Shown in pieces: positions 57,013 through 64,000 of a stretch of DNA of 64,000 nt. The position numbers and the translations under genes were made by a program. Source of the DNA: Zymoseptoria tritici IPO323 (lineage: Eukaryota > Ascomycota > Dothideomycetes > Mycosphaerellales > Mycosphaerellaceae); NCBI RefSeq assembly GCF_000219625.1, contig NC_018213.1, forward strand, positions 248,001 through 312,000. Direction: 5' to 3'. Each line of letters starts with the position of its first letter. Position 1 is the first letter of the stretch. A model generated the notes under the pieces. That model was not told where the DNA came from. It saw nothing but the letters and a program-made list of their open reading frames with translations, and did not search any database.

Positions 57013-58170
57013 TTTGCTTGACAATGTGCGAATGATGTTCGAATCGGCTGCGTGGCCAGCTGCTTTCAAGACCAAGCATCGTACTCTTCGAGTCGTCTCA
57101 GCTGAACAGGGTTTGCCGTTCTTGGCCGCTGCGATTGAGGACGGTTGCCGATGCAAGTGTTGCAGCTTCTGAAGCTTTGAACGCGTTTCCGAAGCCGACA
57201 TCGAGATCAGTCGGTATGCTTAGAGAGCAATCATCGTCAAGTAAAAGACATGGTCGATCATGGAGTTCCGAGACAGAATTGTCGTCGCCGTCTCATCGTC
57301 TCGCAAGCCCAAGCTCCTTCGGCACCTGATCTCGAACGCGTCGCACATGTTCGTGAGACCAGCTCAGCATCGATCGCTTGTCGAAGACGTGGAAGCCCCG
57401 GCAGAAGCGCGGCAGTGGATAAGGTAGAGTTTCCGATGCCACATGGCCATTATTCCCGGCATGCACCCGACGCGACAAGCTCCCGAGGTCCACCCTCCAA
57501 GCTCTCTCCTTTTTGCTGTGCCTCGAAACATTCACACGCTGTTTCTCCGTGATGAGCATATAGATAAAGAACCAACATACACCACCAGTATATATCGACT
57601 GACTCTTCCGCGAGTAATACCCGCCGATAATCGCCATCTTCAGCCGATCAGCGTTAATCTCCAGGGAACGGAAACCTTGAACGGTCTAGAAGGAGAAGGG
57701 CAATTTAAACGGCCACCAGACTCCAATCCTCTTCCTCAACGGCCAAAACGTTCGCCATTCTTCTCCGCGATTCAGTCTTACTACCCGATTTGACTTGACC
57801 TTGTCCATTCCTGCCCAACAATACATCTTCCTCTCCGAGTCTTCAAATCTCAGATCTTCAACATTCCTCCTCGACCTCCCGTCCCTGAATCCAACCTCTC
57901 ACTCGTACCACTTGCCAGGATCTTCTGCACTCGACGGGGTTATCATCACCACGTCCCTGGTCCTCCACAAACTCCCGACGAGCGATCTAAATATCGCGAA
58001 GTCTCCTATCCCGCCAAATCTCACCCTCCACGAACACACACTTCCAACACACTGAACGCGCGACTCTTCTCTACGCTCTCTACCACCAGCCATTGACCTG
58101 CAATCCAAACCACCGAACCAAACCCACCCGACCAACTCCACACACCCACCCAAACCCTCTCAAACCCACC
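57013..58170. other. intergenic, no gene seen
   Basis: 1.2 kb between the minisatellite and the small conserved gene. The 57780-58170 part is C-rich and pyrimidine-rich, as in many fungal leaders. Confidence 0.5.
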
Positions 58171-58476
58171 ATGCAACTCCTCACCACCCTTCGCGCCAAA
58201 ATCGACATCTACAAACTCGAACAACGCTACACTCGCCGCGAAAAACGCACCACCTTTTGCTCCAACGCGCAATACGTCGACGGGGAATACATCTACGCCA
58301 ACAACACGGGGGGCTCGAGCAGTAGTAGGAACACCGTCACGGGAGGATCACAGTCGAGCAGCACGAGGCCGCAGTTGAGCAGCACCAAGAGCTCGACGAG
58401 TTTTGGGAGTGCGGCGACGGGGGCTTCGAGTGGGATTAAGAATTTGGGGAAGAGGGCGAGTCGGATTTTCTCGTAG
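58171..58476 (+). CDS. small conserved fungal protein
   Basis: A 101 aa intronless frame whose ATG follows CAAACCCACC. The N-terminal 45 residues (LRAKIDIYKLEQRYTRREKR, then TTFCSNAQYVDGEYIY) match a small Pezizomycotina-wide protein that I recognise but that has no assigned function. The rest is Ser/Thr/Gly-rich with a basic end (KNLGKRASRIFS). There is no signal peptide or membrane segment. The longer open frame from 58093 is not needed. Confidence 0.75.
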   Translation: MQLLTTLRAKIDIYKLEQRYTRREKRTTFCSNAQYVDGEYIYANNTGGSSSSRNTVTGGSQSSSTRPQLSSTKSSTSFGSAATGASSGIKNLGKRASRIFS

Positions 58477-59093
58477 GGGAGAGGGTGGGACATGGACAAG
58501 GGAAGATTTAGTGAGAGAGAGGGCCTGACGCGACGCAGTGGAGTGGCTGAGATGCTTCTGGCGGATTTGATGGGTATTGACAGCGATGATGGTTCGAGGA
58601 CGTGAGATTTGGTCGCGTAGAGGGAAGGAATTGATATTTCGAAACTCGAGGCAGACTTTGTGCCTGCTGGTTTTTTCCATGCGTTTAGATGAGGGATAAG
58701 AAGATCGACCTCTCATGACTGTGCGCTTCGTCGTACATATGGGAAAGACGAAGTCATGCAGTATGAACTGGTGGAGGAAGACGTATGTTTAAGAGATGGG
58801 CATGATGCCTAATTATATTCGTTTGCTCCGGAAGGAGATATTTCGTTCTAGCTGCTATACATCATATGCGTATACTGAACAACGCATGGCTGCTATTGTA
58901 AATAAATAAATTCTTGCCAAAGCCATTGAAGCCATTGAAGCTCCAGTCGCTCGCGTGTCTCACACCAAGCTCCATGGAACTCTGACGCGCTAGTTCTAGC
59001 AAGCTCTCCACATTTCGAGGCTTCGACTTCACTTGGAGACAATGTTTTATTCCTCCTCGCTCTCCACAACGACAATCACCCTCCCAACCCTCT
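58477..59093. other. intergenic, no gene seen
   Basis: The 3' flank of the small gene and the upstream region of the nucleotidyltransferase gene, somewhat AT-rich at 58800-58915. No other feature was recognised. Confidence 0.55.
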
Positions 59094-61178
59094 ATGCAAT
59101 GCCCGCGACTCGTCTCACGAGCTGCATGTCGCGCCCAGAATGCCTACAACCCGACCCTCGCTCTCCGCTCCGCCTTCAGCACATCTCTCCGACAACGCCA
59201 ATCCGAAGTCGACGATGCGCTGAGTTCAGCCGTCAATGAGGCTCTTGGGGTGATTTCGCCACCAAGGATTGTCAGAATACCACTCGGCGGAAGGCCAAGT
59301 GCCAATAAATGGAAAGCGAAACGGAAGTCAGACAAGACCGCCAGACGGGAAGAGGAGGAGAAGAAGAAGAACAGCGCCAACGTGGTCCATGAAGCCACGC
59401 AGCAAGATGAGCAGGTACCCTTTGTAGAGAAAGTGGTCGACCAGTCGGAGGACCAATTTGGCTATTCCTCTCTCAGATGGAGAAAGGCAATTATAGCGAT
59501 TCGAGATAAACTCAAGGCACCTGGTCCCCGGACGGAAGAATGGCAAGCCGAACTCAAGCACATGTGCGACTACAAACCAAGCACCATTCAACCCATGTCA
59601 CCGGCGGGGTTGAATCCAGCCTATCCCTGGGTAGCAAAGCTGTATAAATCAACGGAGAGCATGACCGGCACGGAATACCTGAGCGAAGAAATCCGCCTGT
59701 TTGCTGAATGGATCCAATCCACGCCCGCCGAGCTCGCCGCTCGTGAAGCCGCAACCTCTGAAGTCATCGACACAATCAAACAACACCTCGAAATGTATTC
59801 CAAGCCCAACGACCTCTCCCTCGAACTCTTCGGCTCTTCAGCCTCGGGCCTCGCCCTTCCCACCTCCGACATCGATCTCCGCATCCATAATCCCACCACT
59901 CCCAACATGGCACCACGCTTTCTCGCGTCCACTCTCCGCCGCTTGAAACGCCATCTGCTCGAAGACCACCGCTACGACGACATTCAGTCCCATGGCGAAG
60001 CCTACCCCATGCTCGAATTCCGTCACATCGCCACAGGAATCCACATCCAACTCGTCGCCGGTAACGACGCCCAACCCCAAGTCAACGTCGTACAGCGGCT
60101 CACCGAGGAAACCCCCAACTTGAAACCCCTCTTCCACCTCCTCCGCGTCACCCTTGACATGCGCGGCTTAGTCGAAGTCTTCTACGGCGGCATCGGATCC
60201 TACGGTCTCCTCGTCGCGCTGGCCGCCGCTCTCCACCGCCACCCCACAATCCGCCACGCCTCCTTGGGCGAACAATTCCTCTACCTCCTTCAATTCTACG
60301 GCGTCGACCTCGACACCTCCCGTACCGCTCTCACCCTCTCCTCGACCACCTTTCCATCAGGACGAAGTAAATTCTTCCTCAAACATGACAACGAACCAGC
60401 CGAACTCCGCTTCTTCTCCCGCCTCGCCCATTCCCGCAACGACCTCCTCCGCGCCGGGCAATGGAAAATGTGCCATCGCAGCCCCGCCATGCCCTGGCTT
60501 CTCTGCCTCCAAGATCCCGCGGACCCATCCAACGATCTGGGAAGGAAGAGTTTCGCCATAAAACATGTGAAACACACATTGTACACGCTAAAGTTGCACG
60601 TGCGGTACCTCGTTCGCGTTCGGGATGAGGGAGGGAACGTGGGAGGAGGAAGGAAGCTGGTCATGTTGAGGAAAGTGGTGGGGAATTGTGAGGGGGTTTA
60701 TCGATGGAAGAGGGAGAGGTTGGAGGGAGTGGGGAGGGAGGTGTTGGCGGGGAAAAAAATGGGAGAAGTTGTGGAGGGGATGAGGGGGAGGGGGGTGTTG
60801 GGGTTGGGGATGAGGAGGAAGGTTGTGGTGGGGGAGGGAGAAGGGGTGGCGGTGAAGGTGGCGGTGAAGTTGGAGGAGGCGGAAGGGGAGGAGAGAAGGG
60901 AGGGACAACGGGAGCCGGCGGATAGGGTGAGGGTGAAGAGGAGGCGCAAGGCTGGGCCGATGATTAGAATGGTTGGATCGGGCAATGGGAGGTTGAGTGT
61001 TGATCGAAGGGCGGGATTGTTGGAGGGGGATGGTAGGGGAGAGGTGTTGGAGGATTTCGAGAGGAGGATGCTGGAGGCGAGAGACGAGGAAGTGGTGAGC
61101 GTGAAGACGACGGAGGTGGAGGGGGAGGAGGAGGAACAGGTGTTGGAGGAGCAGTGGACGGAGGTCATGGGGCGATGA
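59094..61178 (+). CDS. mitochondrial-type Pol-beta nucleotidyltransferase (PAP/Cid1-like)
   Basis: A single 694 aa frame. The N-terminus (MQCPRLVSRAACRAQNAYNP, then a Ser/Arg-rich SAFSTSLRQR) looks like a mitochondrial presequence. The nucleotidyltransferase core has the helical-turn motif FGSSASGLALPTSDIDL with Asp259 and Asp261, and a PAP-associated region (GGIGSYGLLVALAAAL, GEQFLYLLQFYG). The strand that normally carries the third metal-binding Asp reads GIHIQLVAG, with Gln319 at the expected place. Homologues add nucleotides to RNA 3' ends; here activity is uncertain. The C-terminal 150 residues are Arg/Glu/Gly-rich and encoded by a purine-rich strand. Confidence 0.85.
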   Translation: MQCPRLVSRAACRAQNAYNPTLALRSAFSTSLRQRQSEVDDALSSAVNEALGVISPPRIVRIPLGGRPSANKWKAKRKSDKTARREEEEKKKNSANVVHEATQQDEQVPFVEKVVDQSEDQFGYSSLRWRKAIIAIRDKLKAPGPRTEEWQAELKHMCDYKPSTIQPMSPAGLNPAYPWVAKLYKSTESMTGTEYLSEEIRLFAEWIQSTPAELAAREAATSEVIDTIKQHLEMYSKPNDLSLELFGSSASGLALPTSDIDLRIHNPTTPNMAPRFLASTLRRLKRHLLEDHRYDDIQSHGEAYPMLEFRHIATGIHIQLVAGNDAQPQVNVVQRLTEETPNLKPLFHLLRVTLDMRGLVEVFYGGIGSYGLLVALAAALHRHPTIRHASLGEQFLYLLQFYGVDLDTSRTALTLSSTTFPSGRSKFFLKHDNEPAELRFFSRLAHSRNDLLRAGQWKMCHRSPAMPWLLCLQDPADPSNDLGRKSFAIKHVKHTLYTLKLHVRYLVRVRDEGGNVGGGRKLVMLRKVVGNCEGVYRWKRERLEGVGREVLAGKKMGEVVEGMRGRGVLGLGMRRKVVVGEGEGVAVKVAVKLEEAEGEERREGQREPADRVRVKRRRKAGPMIRMVGSGNGRLSVDRRAGLLEGDGRGEVLEDFERRMLEARDEEVVSVKTTEVEGEEEEQVLEEQWTEVMGR
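60640..61160 (+). other. purine-rich (G-rich) strand segment
   Basis: Over about 500 bp the plus strand is dominated by G and A (GGGAGG, GAGGAGG blocks) and nearly lacks C/T runs. It encodes the low-complexity Arg/Glu/Gly tail of the nucleotidyltransferase. Confidence 0.7.
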
Positions 61179-61866
61179 ATAAGAGGGGGCCATATGAGAC
61201 GCGGTGGTTTGGCTGGGAACGAAGATCATGAGAGGGCATTTTGCATACGATACCAAATTTGAAGCATCAATCAGCGAGCAAGGCGCTGGACTTTCCTTTC
61301 CTTTCACTTTCACCGAGTCCTTGCACTTACTCATGTCTGCGCGTCACGACATAGCAGGCAGACATTATGCCGCGAGACGAAAACCCCGAGAACTAAAGCC
61401 CACTATATATATCCCCTCATCGTTCAATCCATATCCCTCCACTCCTCTACTACACATCTCCACACCTCCCCTCCACTCAGAACCGCACATCCATAACCTA
61501 GACAGACACACTCTGTCTTCCGACTCAGCTTAGACTCTGTACGGTGTTTGCTCCTCGAGAAATTGAAACCGTGTCTCTTCCACCCATCTATGCCATGCCG
61601 TCCTTGGATTACAGACATCTCTACATGTCCGTTTCTCTCCTGTGTAGACTGTCCACGCCTTCAAGCTATTTGTCATACACCAAGGTCGACGAACATGAAA
61701 TAATCGACACTCTCCATACGACCCGACAAAGATGGCAAGCGACGGGAGGAGCAGCAGCAGCATCGCTCGGCTCGCGGCGGTCATTTAAATCAACACTGGC
61801 GTAGTCGACTAATACCTGGAAGCTCACCACCTCCCATCGCCCTTCTTCGCCGCCAACGCTCCTGTA
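61179..61866. other. intergenic, no gene seen
   Basis: No gene recognised. A TATATATAT stretch at about 61405 followed by CT-rich sequence could be promoter remains of the O-methyltransferase pseudogene. Confidence 0.5.
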
Positions 61867-62690
61867 ATGGAGGAGAACTCACTCCCGCCGCACGTCGCCG
61901 CCTCGCGTCTCGCAGTAATTGACGCCACGCTGGAGCTCCGCGATCTTTCGCTCGGCCCAAAGGAAGTGTTGATAGACATGGTGTGCAGCAAAAGAAAGTC
62001 GACGCGGAGGCCATCCATCGCCTTGATGTCGCGCAGCATGTTCCGGTGGGAAAATGGGAGGGGCATTGCATACGCTGAGCTTGCCCGGCAGCTGGGAGTG
62101 AGCGACCGCGCCGTTACTCAATTGCTCCGAGCTGCTATTGCACATCGAGTGTTCTTGGAGTCCCGTCCAGGATACGTCGCACACTCGGCCGCCTCGCAGA
62201 TGCTCGCAAAGGACTGGATGGGTGCCGTAGTGCTCGACATTTCGCCATTTTTTGAACTGCATCTCGCGCGCACTGCAGACGTGTCCCGCCGACAGTGGCG
62301 CAAGTGTCTTTCTGCGGGAGGGAGCACGGCGGGAAGCTGGAAACCTTTTACAACACCATCGACCGGGAGCCGGAGCGTGCACGGCGATTCGCGGCCGTCA
62401 TGAGCCACTTCCAGCAAGGCGACGGCTATTATGTGCACCACGTCGTCGAAGGCTATGACTGGGCGGCGCTGAGTCGCGGCGCGGTGGTGGTGGACGTCGG
62501 CGGTAGTCACGGCGACACGTCGGTCGCGATCGCAGAACGCTGGCCGCATCTGCAATTCGTGGTTCAAGACTTGACCATGCTGGCCTTGTTCAACGCGGGC
62601 GATCGCGAGGCCGAAGATTGAAAATCCGTTGTGCAAGGGGCCGACAGCCGTTTCCAGTTTCAGGGCGTTAAAAGGATCCGGGGCAGCACG
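61867..62690 (+). pseudogene. O-methyltransferase pseudogene (frameshifted, truncated)
   Basis: Pieces of a fungal COMT-type O-methyltransferase lie in order but in different frames: an N-terminal piece from 61867, then AEAIHRLDVAQHVPVG in another frame (about 62008-62055), then GIAYAELARQLGVSDRAVTQ and GYVAHSAASQMLAKDWMG (62068-62235), then ETFYNTIDREPERARRFAAV and the SAM-binding VVVDVGGSHGDTSVAIAERW plus FVVQDL (62340-62580). No intron with matching phase explains the switches. The C-terminal catalytic third (His base region) is absent; homology fades after about 62690. It is probably a decayed secondary-metabolism gene. Confidence 0.8.
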
Positions 62691-62921
62691 CTCAGTGTTA
62701 TGGAGTTGGTCTGGAGCGGTGGCAACGACTGACGATGATGTGTTGTAGCCGTTATTTGTCTTTCTAGATATCTTTGCTAAGGCATCGGTGGCTTTCCCTC
62801 ACTCCGACTCCACGGAAATGACGATGTGCTTGAGTATGCGAAGAGAATGAGAGAAGGAGGCTTAGAGCATGGGTCAATCCAAGAAAGGCTGGCATGATCT
62901 CGAGGGGTCATGCATAGCTTC

Positions 62922-63707
62922 TCATTCTTCGGTCTTGCAATCCCACGCCGCTCGAAACCCGGCGTCCCAGTCAACGAACTTGCCACTGAGCTCACGCGAT
63001 GCACTGAGCCCCATTTCTGCAATCACCCGCCCTGGCACGTCTGGCGCCAGTAATCGGCCGGTTTCTGCCAGATCGATGAAGCGCATCGCATCTTGCACTC
63101 TCATGGCTCCGCCGTGGGCGTGCACCTCACGCATTTGTCTTTGCAGCTCCGTGTCCACCTCTCCCGGCCGGACCGCCACCGTCACCACCTCCTCTTCCTC
63201 CTCGCCGAGCATCATGACCAGATTGTTCACAGCCGCCTTCGTCGCCCCGTACGCCCCCAATGACCCGTATGGCTTGGTCGAGGTCGATGACGAAACCCAC
63301 ACAATCCGTCCACGGCGCTTCCGCAACGCCGGCAATGCCGCTTGGATGATCTGGAGACCACTGAAGAAGTTGGTGTCGAATGCGGTCTTCCATTCGCTCA
63401 CGGAACCGTCACTGACGGGCTTTACAGGGCCGAGAGTGGCATGATTCAAGATGAGGGAATCGACGCTATGGAATTTGTCGAGGGCCATCTCCACTGCTTG
63501 CGTTCCCATATTGCGGTCCGTCATGTCTCCCACCAGAAATGCCACCCGCTCCGGATATCGTGCCTGTAGATCGAGCAGCGGCGCCTCGGTTCGAGCCACG
63601 AGCACCAGTCGATGTCCCGCACGACGGGAGAGCAAATGGTTCGCCACGCTGTACCCGATGCCCCGGGAAGCGCCCGTCACGATGAGAACATGCGATGCAG
63701 CATGCAT
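62922..63707 (-). CDS. short-chain dehydrogenase/reductase
   Basis: An intronless 261 aa classical SDR. TGASRGIG (residues 11-18) is the cofactor loop, Asn88 in LNHA replaces the usual NAG, and the catalytic set is Ser139-141, Tyr153 and Lys157 in GAYGATKAA. Arg40 after the second strand (VARTE) favours NADPH. The VRPGEVDTELQRQMRE segment is typical. It resembles sepiapterin-reductase-like yeast proteins of the Irc24/YIR035C type. Substrate is unknown. It lies tail to tail with the O-methyltransferase pseudogene, so it may be a leftover of a small metabolic cluster that continues outside the window. Confidence 0.92.
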   Translation of the reverse strand: MHAASHVLIVTGASRGIGYSVANHLLSRRAGHRLVLVARTEAPLLDLQARYPERVAFLVGDMTDRNMGTQAVEMALDKFHSVDSLILNHATLGPVKPVSDGSVSEWKTAFDTNFFSGLQIIQAALPALRKRRGRIVWVSSSTSTKPYGSLGAYGATKAAVNNLVMMLGEEEEEVVTVAVRPGEVDTELQRQMREVHAHGGAMRVQDAMRFIDLAETGRLLAPDVPGRVIAEMGLSASRELSGKFVDWDAGFRAAWDCKTEE

Positions 63708-64000
63708 CGCGGTCTGGACAGTAGATGGCGTGGCTTTGCGGAGATTTCGTCGTGGATGTCGTCAAAGTCGCGGAACTGCGCACATCATCAACACATCATG
63801 ATTGTGCTTTCTCATCCGATATAGAGTACCCTGATCCTCTGGAGAGGAAGCGAGACCGAGCAATTTACTCTTACAAGCCACGACCTGCGAATGGCCATTC
63901 CGCCATACTCAGCCTACAGGGGACCCCAAATTTGACGGTAAGGGTTATCCCTGTACCTCATATGCGGCCTCGGTGCTCAAAGCAAGAATCGATGTCCACC
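63708..64000. other. upstream region of SDR, window end
   Basis: No gene recognised. Confidence 0.5.

Noticed and set aside
60588..61334. 248-codon minus-strand frame
   Set aside because: Antisense of the purine-rich tail of the nucleotidyltransferase; it is only Pro/His/Leu low complexity.

Overview
The window looks like a nuclear chromosome segment of a filamentous ascomycete (Pezizomycotina), most likely a Dothideomycete of the Mycosphaerellales/Capnodiales type. Supporting signs are intron-poor genes with short introns (mostly 49-62 bp, CTGAC or CTAAC branch sites close to the acceptor), a GC-rich coding style, fungal-only families (2EXR, VID27, DUF7371-like, AA1-like secreted proteins), and a TPP-riboswitch THI4. 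No bacterial operons, tRNA, rRNA or CRISPR arrays were seen. All intron boundaries below were read by eye from splice motifs plus phase.

Layout. 1-5 kb: gene-poor start, then two divergent 2EXR paralogues. 5-8.2 kb: a secreted M14 carboxypeptidase and a probable peroxisomal EthD/DUF1330-like protein. 8.7-26 kb: a housekeeping block with VID27, a Hep59/Tls1-like splicing protein, SNF5 (SWI/SNF), an Rco1-like double-PHD protein, the Cdb4/EBP1 pseudo-aminopeptidase, and trehalose-6-phosphate phosphatase (TPS2). 27.2-34 kb: a gene-sparse accessory corridor with two copies of a ~145 bp TIR element (MITE), AT-rich relics, one AA1-like small secreted protein and one 10-cysteine small secreted protein that no single ORF reveals. 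34-45 kb: a CCCH zinc-finger protein, a type II membrane Ser/Thr-rich DUF7371-like protein, a lipocalin-like protein and an MFS monocarboxylate-type transporter. 45.3-45.8 kb: an AT-rich element bounded by inverted repeats. 46.5-50.5 kb: THI4 with its TPP riboswitch, DPH7 and a DsbA/FrnE-like oxidoreductase. 52-59 kb: a Cys/Ser/Thr-rich secreted protein, a peroxisomal-type acyl-CoA synthetase and a small conserved fungal protein. 59-64 kb: a mitochondrial-type nucleotidyltransferase, an O-methyltransferase pseudogene and an SDR.

Genes that may act together: SNF5 and Rco1 are both chromatin regulators. Two genes end in PTS1 tripeptides (SKL, AKL). TPS2 would gain an SKL end if its last intron is not spliced. 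The most interesting points are this hidden peroxisomal signal in TPS2, the spliced cysteine-rich effector-like gene beside a MITE, the TIR elements, the riboswitch, and the nucleotidyltransferase lacking its third catalytic aspartate.
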